A DNA stretch of 64,000 bases from the NCBI GenBank assembly GCA_963717125.1, contig CAVQVG010000007.1, positions 1,054,001 to 1,118,000 on the forward strand, given 5' to 3'. A program made the position numbers and the translations under genes. Below the pieces are notes generated by a model that ran no database searches, was not told the origin of the DNA, and worked only from the letters and a program-made list of their open reading frames with translations. The stretch comes from RYN-230 sp963717125. Lineage in GTDB: Bacteria; Actinomycetota; Actinomycetes; Streptosporangiales; Streptosporangiaceae. How positions within the stretch are numbered: position 1 is the stretch's first letter; each line of letters begins with the position of its first letter. Below, piece by piece: positions 33,602-41,154 of the stretch.

Positions 33602-34756
33602 GTGAGCGAGACGGTTTCGCCTGGCCGGGAGGCCGGGCAGCAGGCGGAGGCCCTAGCGGCCGGGGAGGCGCGGGGATCGCGTCGCCGCGGCGGCTGGGTG
33701 GCCGCGGGCCTGGTGGTGGTGCTGGCGGCCGGGGGCGCGGCGGCCGCGTGGCGGGTGGGGGCGTTTTCCCCGGCTGGCTCGTCCGGGTCCGGGCCGCCGG
33801 GGCTGCCGGCGCCGGCGACGCAGGCGGTGGTCCGGGAGGACCTGTCGGCGACGACGCCGGTGAGCGCGACGCTGGGGTACGCCGGGTCGTACCCGGTGAC
33901 CGGGCCGGGCGGCGGCACGCTGACCTGGCTGCCGCGGACAGGGCAGGTGATCGGCCAGGGCCAGGTGCTGTACCGGGTGGACAACGGGTCGCCGGTGGTG
34001 CTGCTGTACGGCGGCGTGCCGGCGTGGCGGAACCTGGGCGAGGGGGTGACGGGGGCGGACGTGTCCCAGCTGAACCATGACCTGGTGGCGCTGGGGGACG
34101 CCGCCCGTTCGGAGATCTCCGCGGCGGGCTGGAATTACTTCTCCTGGGAAACGGCGTACGGGGTGCAGCAGCTTGAAGAACACCTGAGGGTCTCCAGCCC
34201 GCCGGGGATCCTGCCTTTGGGGCAGGTGGTGTTCAAGCCGGAGGCGATCCGGGTGTCCCAGGTGACGGGGCGCCTGGGCGGCCCCGCGGGCGGCCCGGTG
34301 CTGGCCGCGACCTCAGACCGCCACCAGGTGTCGATCCCGCTGGATGCCTCCCAGCAGTCGCAGGTGCAGGCGGGTGACACGGTGACCGTCACCCTGCCGG
34401 ATGGCAAGACGACGCCGGGCGTGGTCTCCTCGGTGGGCACGGTGGCGGTCACGTCCGGCGCGACGACGACGATCCCGGTGCATGTCAAGCTGACCGATCC
34501 GGGGGCGGCGGGGACCCTGGACCAGGCGCCGGTGACCGTGAACATCACCACCGGCACCGCCCCTAACGCACTTGCGGTGCCGGTGACAGCGCTGGTCGCC
34601 CAGTCGCCAGGAGGGTACGTCGTGGAGGTCGTCGGTGTGGGGGGCACGCGGCGGTACGTGCCGGTGCGGCCCGGGCTCTTCGACGGCGCCTCCGGGCTGG
34701 TGCAGGTGACCGGGGCGCTGACCCCCGGGCAGCGCGTCGTGGTGGCGGCGTCGTGA
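33602..34756 (+). CDS. Periplasmic-adaptor/HlyD-like protein of a MacAB-type ABC exporter
   Basis: 384 residues, GTG at 33602. One N-terminal helix anchors it (WVAAGLVVVLAAGGAAAAW). Next comes a peptidoglycan-binding-like segment (GVTGADVSQLNHDLVALG to YGVQQLEEHLRV). The C-terminal part has beta-rich HlyD/MacA elements (VQAGDTVTVTLPDG, ALAVPVTALVAQ, GLVQVTGALTPGQRVVV). In Gram-positive bacteria such proteins couple an FtsX-type permease to the envelope. Its stop overlaps the ATPase start (GTGA). Confidence 0.88.
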   Translation: MSETVSPGREAGQQAEALAAGEARGSRRRGGWVAAGLVVVLAAGGAAAAWRVGAFSPAGSSGSGPPGLPAPATQAVVREDLSATTPVSATLGYAGSYPVTGPGGGTLTWLPRTGQVIGQGQVLYRVDNGSPVVLLYGGVPAWRNLGEGVTGADVSQLNHDLVALGDAARSEISAAGWNYFSWETAYGVQQLEEHLRVSSPPGILPLGQVVFKPEAIRVSQVTGRLGGPAGGPVLAATSDRHQVSIPLDASQQSQVQAGDTVTVTLPDGKTTPGVVSSVGTVAVTSGATTTIPVHVKLTDPGAAGTLDQAPVTVNITTGTAPNALAVPVTALVAQSPGGYVVEVVGVGGTRRYVPVRPGLFDGASGLVQVTGALTPGQRVVVAAS

Positions 34757-35499
34757 CCGCCCGCGCGCAGGCGGCCCTGGCGGCCGGGACCGGCCACGGC
34801 CCGGCGCCGGTGCTGGAGCTGGATCAGGTGGCCAAGGTGTACCCGGGGCAGCCGCCGGTGCGGGCCTTGGATCAGGCGAGTCTGTCGGTGGCCGCCGGGG
34901 AGCTGATGGCGGTGGCCGGCCCGTCGGGGTCGGGCAAGTCCACGCTGCTGCACCTCATGGGCACCCTGGACAAGCCGACGGCCGGGACGGTGCGCATCAC
35001 CGGCCTGGACGCGGCGCGGATGGCCGACCGGGAGCTGGCGGCGCTGCGCGCCACCAGGATCGGGTTCGTGTTCCAGCAGTTCTTCCTCGCCGAGCACCAG
35101 AGCGTGCTGGGCAACGTGGCCGGCGGGCTGCTGTACGCCGGCGTCCGCCGCGGCCCGCGGCGGCGGCTGGCGCTGGCGGCCCTGGACCGGGTCGGGCTGG
35201 CGCACCGGGCCGCCGCCCGGCCGACCCAGCTGTCGGGCGGCGAGCGGCAGCGGGTCGCGATCGCGCGGGCGGTGGCGGGCTCCCCGCCGGTGGTGCTGGC
35301 CGACGAGCCGACCGGGAACCTGGACTCGGCCACCGGCGCCGCCATCCTGGCCCTGCTGGAAGAACTCAACCAGCAAGGGACAACGATCATCATCATCACC
35401 CACGACCACGCGGTCGCCGCCCGGACCCGGCGGCGCATCGAGATGCTCGACGGGCACATCGTCACCGACACCAGCCCCGCGCAGGAACGACCGTCATGA
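34753..35499 (+). CDS. MacB/LolD-type ABC transporter ATPase
   Basis: 248 residues, GTG at 34753. Walker A is GPSGSGKST, the Q-loop segment FVFQQFFLAEHQSV, the signature LSGGERQRVAIARAV, Walker B VVLADEPTGNLD, and the H-loop ITHDHAVA. It drives the permease encoded next, with which it overlaps by 4 bp. Confidence 0.93.
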   Translation: MTARAQAALAAGTGHGPAPVLELDQVAKVYPGQPPVRALDQASLSVAAGELMAVAGPSGSGKSTLLHLMGTLDKPTAGTVRITGLDAARMADRELAALRATRIGFVFQQFFLAEHQSVLGNVAGGLLYAGVRRGPRRRLALAALDRVGLAHRAAARPTQLSGGERQRVAIARAVAGSPPVVLADEPTGNLDSATGAAILALLEELNQQGTTIIIITHDHAVAARTRRRIEMLDGHIVTDTSPAQERPS

Positions 35500-36722
35500 C
35501 CACCACATCCGGGCGGCCGGCCGCCCTGTCCGCGGCCCGGCTGAGCCCCGGGGACCTGGCCGCCCTCGCCAGCGTCGGGCTGCGGACCCGCAAGCTGCGC
35601 GCCGGGCTGTCCGCGCTGGGCATCGCGATCGGCGTTGCGGCGATCGTGGCGGTGCTGGGCCTGGCCGCCTCGTCCCAGGCCGCGCTGCTGGCCGAGATCG
35701 CCAGGCTGGGCACCAACCTGCTGACCGTCACCAACGGGCAGACCTTCTCCGGCGGCACCGCCAAGCTGCCCGTGACGGCACCGGCCATGATCGCCCGGCT
35801 GCCCGGCGTCACGGCGGTGCAGGCCACCGGCAGCGTCGGCGGCGTCAGCGTCTACAAGTCCCCGCTCATCCCCGCGATCAACACCAACGCCGTCATCATC
35901 GACGCCGCCACCCTGGGCCTGCCCGCGGTGGCCGGCACCAGCCTCGCGGAGGGCCGGTTCCTGAACGCCGCGACCGCCCGCGAGCCGGTCGCGGTACTCG
36001 GCGCCGCCACGGCGCAACTGCTGGGCATCGACCGGATCCGGCCCGGGGAGCGGATCTGGGCCGGCGGCCAGTGGTTCTACGTGACCGGCATCCTCAAGCA
36101 GGCCACCCTGGCGCCGGAGATCGACTCGGCGGTCCTGGTCGGCTTCCCCGCCGCGGAAAAGTACCTGCACTTCGACGGCCACCCGTCGCAGATCTACGTC
36201 CGCACCGTCGACACCCCGGCCGCCACCACCGCGGTGGATAATCTCCTGGCCGCGCAGGCCAACCCGGAAAACACCAGCTCGGTAGGCGTCTCCCAGCCCT
36301 CGGACGCGCTGACCGCCCGGGCCGACGCCGAGGGCGCGCTCGACACCCTGTTCCTCGGCCTGGGCGCGGTCGCGCTGCTGGTCGGCGCGATCGGGGTCGC
36401 CAACATCATGGTCATCTCCGTGCTGGAACGCCGCCAGGAGATCGGGCTGCGCCGGGCGCTGGGCGCCACCCGCGGCCAGATCCGCACCCAGTTCCTGGCC
36501 GAGGCCATCCTGCTGTCCCTGGCCGGCGGCGCCGTCGGCGTCATCACCGGCGCGGCCGCCACCACCGGCTACGCCCGCGCCCATCACGAGGCCGCCGTCA
36601 TCCCGCCCGAAGCCTGGGCCGGCGGCCTGGCCGCGGCTGTCGTCATCGGCGCCCTGGCCGGGTTGCTGCCCGCCATCCGCGCCGCCCGCCTGTCCCCGAC
36701 CCAGGCACTCCTGACCGTCTGA
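35496..36722 (+). CDS. MacB/FtsX-type ABC transporter permease
   Basis: 408 residues, ATG at 35496. The first helix is AGLSALGIAIGVAAIVAVLGLA. A MacB-type extracytoplasmic domain follows (TNLLTVTNGQTF and onward, including GQWFYVTGILKQ). Three C-terminal helices include the conserved VLERRQEIGLRRALGATRGQIRTQF loop region. The four-gene cassette (lipoprotein, adaptor, ATPase, permease) with a divergent two-component system is typical of export of antimicrobial peptides, lipids or macrolides. Confidence 0.92.
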   Translation: MTTTSGRPAALSAARLSPGDLAALASVGLRTRKLRAGLSALGIAIGVAAIVAVLGLAASSQAALLAEIARLGTNLLTVTNGQTFSGGTAKLPVTAPAMIARLPGVTAVQATGSVGGVSVYKSPLIPAINTNAVIIDAATLGLPAVAGTSLAEGRFLNAATAREPVAVLGAATAQLLGIDRIRPGERIWAGGQWFYVTGILKQATLAPEIDSAVLVGFPAAEKYLHFDGHPSQIYVRTVDTPAATTAVDNLLAAQANPENTSSVGVSQPSDALTARADAEGALDTLFLGLGAVALLVGAIGVANIMVISVLERRQEIGLRRALGATRGQIRTQFLAEAILLSLAGGAVGVITGAAATTGYARAHHEAAVIPPEAWAGGLAAAVVIGALAGLLPAIRAARLSPTQALLTV

Positions 36723-36919
36723 CAGGTCTGGAAATGCGCAGGTCAGCGGTGGTCAACTTCGGATAGGCCGCACTTCATCCGATTTGGGTGATGCCATCGC
36801 CTTCACGTGCTGCTTGCCTGGTATCAGCGCCAGAAAGCTGGGCTCGCCTGGGGCGGTCGGCCAGGGCAGGTTTGGATCTGGGGACCACGCTCACGCCATG
36901 TGTGGGGCAGGAGTGCGAA

Positions 36920-37216
36920 ATGACCAGTGAAACCGGATCAGGGCGGGGAGCCATGATCCCAGGGGGAACCGATCGGGCAGCGCTGCGGCGGTCGCGGGCG
37001 GTGGCCCGGAATCGCCGTAGGGCGATGCTCAGGATCGGGTTTGGTTTTTTGCTGAGCCCCCCCGTCGTTGAGCTGGCGATCACCGCGGTGATCGGGGTGG
37101 CGGCGCTGGTGGCTCTGGCCCGGGAAAACCAGGCTCGCAGCGTCGCGCGCCTGGCCGCCTGGGACAAAGCGCAGACTCTGCGTCGTGAGGCCGCAGCCAA
37201 GATCCGGTCAGTCTGA
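36920..37216 (+). CDS. Small membrane protein, function unknown
   Basis: 98 residues from the ATG at 36920, which has AGGAG seven nt upstream. The N-terminal half is basic (RRSRAVARNRRRA). One clear membrane helix follows (VVELAITAVIGVAALVALA), then an amphipathic basic tail. The open frame extends upstream to 36788, but without coding bias. No family is recognised. It may be a real single-pass protein or a chance frame. Confidence 0.45.
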   Translation: MTSETGSGRGAMIPGGTDRAALRRSRAVARNRRRAMLRIGFGFLLSPPVVELAITAVIGVAALVALARENQARSVARLAAWDKAQTLRREAAAKIRSV

Positions 37217-37232
37217 CAATCCGGATGGCCCT

Positions 37233-37322
37233 CACACGGGCCTGATCTACCGGCACTTTCCGCGGCTCACAGAGCTATTTCAGGAGCTGGCGGGAAAGCT
37301 CATCGTCGACGCAGCGCGGTAA
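37233..37322 (+). pseudogene. TetR-type regulator stub
   Basis: A short frame ending at TAA 37322 reads GLIYRHFPRLTELFQELAGK and then KLIVDAAR. This is the recognition helix and following helix of a TetR-family HTH domain, with nothing upstream or downstream. It is probably a remnant left by deletion. Confidence 0.35.
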
Positions 37323-37350
37323 CCAGGCCGGCGGCCAGCACCACGACGCG

Positions 37351-37388
37351 ACCGTGCGGGCCGCCCGGGTAGGGACGGCCCGCACGGT
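37351..37388. terminator. 13-bp perfect hairpin
   Basis: Arms ACCGTGCGGGCCG (37351-37363) and CGGCCCGCACGGT (37376-37388) pair perfectly around a 12-nt loop. It stands 34 bp before the 3' end of the minus-strand gene at 37422, on whose transcript it is a normal terminator. It also closes the plus-strand side. Confidence 0.75.
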
Positions 37389-37421
37389 TAAGACCGGCTA
37401 AGTCCCGAGTCCCGCGTGTGG

Positions 37422-38402
37422 TCAGAACTTGCCGGCGGTGATGCCGGCCAGGCTGACCCGGGTCACCACGTAGGTGGTGGTGCTGACGAGCTTGCGGGCC
37501 GGGCCGAGGGCGACCGTGAACTCCAGCGGGATGCCGGTGCCGGCGTTGATGGTGATCGCCTCATAGCGGGCCGGCCCCTCACCCCTGGCCTTGGGCCCGT
37601 TCTTGGGGCCCGTGTACCCCGTCTCACCGGTGAGGGTGAGCGTGGGCTGGCCGCCAGCGGTGCCGCGGGTGACGGTGACGTCGGGCAGCCAGGACGCCAG
37701 TCGCAGCACACCGGCCCGCACCTGGGGGTTGCCGGAACCCGCAACCAGCGCGTCCACGCAGTTGTCAAAGGCCTGGGCGTCCTCCACCCGCGCCGAGGAA
37801 AACACGCCGACCGGGTGGCGGAAGGGCAAGGCCATCTTCAGCGCGGCGGTGTCCAGGTCGCCTTTCACCGCGTAGGTCGCTGCGGCGATCTCCAGTCGGA
37901 GTTCTTCGCTGCCCTGGCTGTTGTTCTCCCTAACCTGTGCCGGCAGGCCGGCCTCGGTCAGCGAGAAGAAGTACCGGCCGTCGTCGGCGTACAGGTCCCA
38001 GCGGTTGATGCCTGCCTGGCCCGGTGCGCCCATCTCGCTTTCCACCAGCGTGGCGTCGCCTTTCGGCCGCGGCTCGGAGGCCAGATAGGCGGCCAGCTTC
38101 ACTAGCGGCGGCCGGGCATCGGCCGATCCGGCCGGCGAGGCCGACGCGCCGGTATTCGCCGGGTGCGTACCGCCGGCCTGGGCCGTTCCGGCCGGCGCGG
38201 ACGGAACCGTGCTGGCCACGCCGACGGCCGCCACCGCCGCGACCGCGAGGACGCCGACACCGATGCCGCCCCGAGCGATCCGGTCGCGCCGGCGGGCCTG
38301 CCGGGCGCGCTGCTCGATGGCCGACACGTCAGGGATGAAGGGCTGTTCTGCGACCAGGTCGCGGAACGCCGCGCCCAGGTGCTGTTCGGTCGGGGAATTC
38401 AT
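37422..38402 (-). CDS. Membrane-anchored partner of the ECF sigma factor (CU044_5270-like)
   Basis: 326 residues, ATG at 38402 overlapping the sigma-factor stop (ATGA). A cytoplasmic head of about 45 residues (EQHLGAAFRDLV, ARQARRRDRIARGG) precedes one membrane helix (GVLAVAAVAAVGVAS). A Pro/Ala/Thr linker and an extracytoplasmic domain of about 220 residues follow, including INRWDLYADDGRYFFSL. This layout and position fit the anti-sigma-like CU044_5270 family found with SigE-type sigma factors. No zinc-binding anti-sigma motif is visible, so an anti-sigma role is inferred from position. Confidence 0.8.
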   Translation of the reverse strand: MNSPTEQHLGAAFRDLVAEQPFIPDVSAIEQRARQARRRDRIARGGIGVGVLAVAAVAAVGVASTVPSAPAGTAQAGGTHPANTGASASPAGSADARPPLVKLAAYLASEPRPKGDATLVESEMGAPGQAGINRWDLYADDGRYFFSLTEAGLPAQVRENNSQGSEELRLEIAAATYAVKGDLDTAALKMALPFRHPVGVFSSARVEDAQAFDNCVDALVAGSGNPQVRAGVLRLASWLPDVTVTRGTAGGQPTLTLTGETGYTGPKNGPKARGEGPARYEAITINAGTGIPLEFTVALGPARKLVSTTTYVVTRVSLAGITAGKF

Positions 38403-38899
38403 CGTGGCAACTCCTTGTGTTTCAGGCAGCCTCCGAGCGCGTTCAGCGCCCGAGCGGTCTGGCTCTTCACGGTGCCCTCACTGCACCGCATGACCGCAGC
38501 GGTTTCCCGCTCGCTCATCCCCTCCAGGTAGCGAAGGACGACGGTGGCCCGCTGCCGGGCCGGGAGGGTCAACAGGGCGCGCAGCAGATCGGCGCGGTTG
38601 ACGACCTCGTCAGAGACGTCGGGGACGGCGGCCTCGAGGTGGTCGGTGTCGGCGCGCACGGGCAGCGCACCATAGCGTTGCCAGTGCCGGTTGAACTCGT
38701 TGATCAGGATGCGTTTGACGTAGGCGTTCTGGTTGTCGGCCCGCTGCACCCGCCGCCAGTGGCGGAAGGCCTGGACGAACGTCTCCTGTACCAGGTCGCT
38801 GGCCAGATGCCAGTCGCCGCATAGCAGATACGCGGTGCGATGCAGCGAAGCCGCGCGGCTACCGACGAACTCCCGGTACTCCGCTTCGGGGCGACTCAT
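38399..38899 (-). CDS. SigE-family ECF RNA polymerase sigma factor
   Basis: 166 residues, ATG at 38899. Region 2 has ASLHRTAYLLCGDWHLASDLVQETFVQAFRHW, and region 4 has LLTLPARQRATVVLRYLEGMSERETAAVM then CSEGTVKSQTARAL. The spacing and the LLCGDWHLASDLVQ motif are typical of the actinobacterial SigE-like ECF group. It is cotranscribed with the membrane protein that follows. On the minus strand a GTTGACAACC box lies about 55 bp upstream, a possible -35 element for autoregulation. Confidence 0.93.
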   Translation of the reverse strand: MSRPEAEYREFVGSRAASLHRTAYLLCGDWHLASDLVQETFVQAFRHWRRVQRADNQNAYVKRILINEFNRHWQRYGALPVRADTDHLEAAVPDVSDEVVNRADLLRALLTLPARQRATVVLRYLEGMSERETAAVMRCSEGTVKSQTARALNALGGCLKHKELPR

Positions 38900-39094
38900 T
38901 GCCGCCAGCTTTCGGTGGTCACACTTGCCTAGAGGCCGACCCCACCGAAAAGGTTGTCAACGAATTTCAGCCTGTGCTCAGAGGGTGTGGTGAGAGCGGA
39001 CCAGGGCGTCGACCTTGGCCTCGGGCCAGGACGACAGGTCTGGCCGCGCGCTGGACCCTTTCGGCCAGGTCCTGGCCGACGTTCTGATTCGACG

Positions 39095-40297
39095 CTATCG
39101 CCGCCCGCAGAAGGCGATTTCCATCGCCCGCGTCTCATCGCGCTGGAAGCTTGGCGTCGGGTTCTCGCTGATCAGGAAATTGTTGTAGACCATGACGGCC
39201 TGGCGGGAGCCGTCCCGGCTGGTGTAGGCGATGGTCTTGAAGCCGCCAGGCCACCCGCCGTCATGTCCCCACGCGGTGCCACAGGACAGCTGGACGCTGT
39301 AGATGCCCAGCCCGTAGTGCTCGGGGAACAGCTCGCCCGTGTCGTCAACGGGCATGGTGGTCAGCAGCTCGCGCTGCTCCGCAGGGGGCAGAAGCCGGCC
39401 GGTAAGCAGCGCCTCGTAGAACCGTGCGACGTCACCGACGGTAGAGACCATCGCCCCGGCCGTCCACGCGACTGACGGGTTGACCAGGTTGGTGACGTCG
39501 ATGGGGCCGAAGTACCCGTGCGCGTACGGCGCAGGGATCTGCTTGCTGGTCAGCGGGAATGAGGCGTCGCGCAGGCCGAGCGGCACCAGGACCCGGCGGC
39601 TGATCTCGGTGATCGGGCTCTGCCCGGTCACCTTCTGGATGATCATGCCAAGCAGGATGTAGTTGGTGTTCGAGTACACCCAGCCGTGCACCGGCGGCCC
39701 GAGCCCCAACGCGATGTTGACGAGCTGCTGCGGCTGCCACGTCTGCTCCAGGGGCTGCGGGTTGTTCGGGTTCGTGAAGGCCGGATCGTCCAGGTAATCG
39801 CGTATCCCGCTGGTCATATGCAGCAGCTGGCGGATGGTAATCCGCGCGGGATTGTAGCCGTGGCCGGTGATGACCCCTGGCAGCCACTTCTGCACGCTGT
39901 CGTTCAGCGACAGCCGCCCTTCGGCGGCCAGCTGCAGCACGACGGTGGCGACGAAGGTCTTGGTGATGCTGCCGATGTGCACCCGGTCCTGCGCCTGCAT
40001 GGGCTGGCCGGTCGCCGTGTCGGCCAAGCCGGCCACCACATCGGAGACCTGATGCCCGCGCCGGGTCAGGATGATCACGCCTGGTGTGCCGTCGGCGACC
40101 ATCTGGCCGGCGACCTGCTGCAGCCCGGCTGGCGGCCTGCCGGAAGCCGGGCCGGAAACCTTCTGCCCGGACTCGGCACGCGGCGCGAACGTAGACGCCG
40201 ACGATGCGGCGGCCACCAGAAGCACCGCAATCAGTACCCCCGTGACGCGCGGGACGCGCGGGACGCGCCGACGGGCCAGACTTCTCAGGAAACTCAT
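39095..40297 (-). CDS. Serine beta-lactamase/D-Ala-D-Ala carboxypeptidase-family hydrolase
   Basis: 400 residues from the ATG at 40297 (GAGGGGACAAAG upstream); the frame extends to 40402 without need. An Arg-rich N-terminus and one hydrophobic helix (VLIAVLLVAAASSAS) export or anchor it. Class C/R61-type motifs are complete: SITK (Ser110, Lys113), YSN (Tyr208) and HDGG near the end. LLHMTSGIRDYL and SNTNYILLGMIIQ are typical of the R61 carboxypeptidase and esterase branch. It may act on peptidoglycan peptides or on esters; beta-lactam resistance cannot be inferred from sequence. A GC-rich microrepeat (GACGCGCGG) encodes the RVPRVPRV segment. Confidence 0.9.
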   Translation of the reverse strand: MSFLRSLARRRVPRVPRVTGVLIAVLLVAAASSASTFAPRAESGQKVSGPASGRPPAGLQQVAGQMVADGTPGVIILTRRGHQVSDVVAGLADTATGQPMQAQDRVHIGSITKTFVATVVLQLAAEGRLSLNDSVQKWLPGVITGHGYNPARITIRQLLHMTSGIRDYLDDPAFTNPNNPQPLEQTWQPQQLVNIALGLGPPVHGWVYSNTNYILLGMIIQKVTGQSPITEISRRVLVPLGLRDASFPLTSKQIPAPYAHGYFGPIDVTNLVNPSVAWTAGAMVSTVGDVARFYEALLTGRLLPPAEQRELLTTMPVDDTGELFPEHYGLGIYSVQLSCGTAWGHDGGWPGGFKTIAYTSRDGSRQAVMVYNNFLISENPTPSFQRDETRAMEIAFCGRR

Positions 40298-40548
40298 GTC
40301 TTTGTCCCCTCGCTGCCCTTGCTTGCTGTGTGGCCCGAGTCTCGGACAGGCCTGATCGCCCGGACCAGTGCCGCCGGCACCGGGTTGGCGTGCACCACCC
40401 ACAAACCGGATGTGCGTAATGCACGTCCGGCGGGTCGCCCGCAGGACGATGCGCTGGCTTCATCCGGCGGCCTGCTGGATATTGGAGGACAGCGAGCCGT
40501 TCTGGCTAGGCCCAGGGATACGCGGTAGGTCGCACGGTTGGAGGGCTT

Positions 40549-41154
40549 ATGATCCGGGTCCTTGTCGCGGAGGACATGCGGATTTTGCGGGACACGCTGG
40601 TCTCCGTGCTGAACCTGGAAGATGACATCAAGGTGGTCGCCCAAGTGGCGGCCGGCACGGGCATCGTGGCCGCGGCGCTAGCGGAGCGTCCCGACCTCGC
40701 GGTGCTCGACATCGACCTGCCAGGCCTTGACGGGATTACCGCCGCCGCGCAGTTGCATGAGCGGATGCCCGCGTGCCGGGTGGTGATCCTGACCGTGCTG
40801 GGCCTCCCCGGCCAACTGCTCGCGGCCCTTGACGCGCACGTGGCGGGGTTCATGGTCAAGGACACCCCCTCGGACCATCTGATCGACGTGCTGCGAAAGG
40901 TCGCGGCGGGGGAACGGATCATCGACCCGAAGCTGGCCCTGGCCGCGCTGGAGATGAGGGAAAGCCCGCTGTCGGAGCGGGAGACCGATGTCCTGCGGCG
41001 GTTCGCGGCGGGCGCCGGGCTGCCCGCGATCGCGGCTGAGCTGTTCCTGTCCTACGGAACCGTACGGAACTACATGGCATCCGCGGTGACCAAGCTCGGC
41101 GGCCGTAACCGGGTGGACGCGGTGCGGATCGCGAAGGACGCCGGCTGGCTCTAA
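40549..41154 (+). CDS. NarL/DesR-type LuxR-family response regulator
   Basis: 201 residues, ATG at 40549. The receiver has VAEDMR, Asp54 in VLDIDLPG, Thr in VILTVLG and Lys in MVKDT. The LuxR helix-turn-helix is LSERETDVLRRFAAGAGLPAIAAELFLSYGTVRNYMASAVTKLGG. It converges with and touches the histidine kinase gene at 41151-43121, its likely partner. This is the DesK/DesR arrangement seen in actinomycetes, although here the two are on opposite strands. Confidence 0.92.
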   Translation: MIRVLVAEDMRILRDTLVSVLNLEDDIKVVAQVAAGTGIVAAALAERPDLAVLDIDLPGLDGITAAAQLHERMPACRVVILTVLGLPGQLLAALDAHVAGFMVKDTPSDHLIDVLRKVAAGERIIDPKLALAALEMRESPLSERETDVLRRFAAGAGLPAIAAELFLSYGTVRNYMASAVTKLGGRNRVDAVRIAKDAGWL

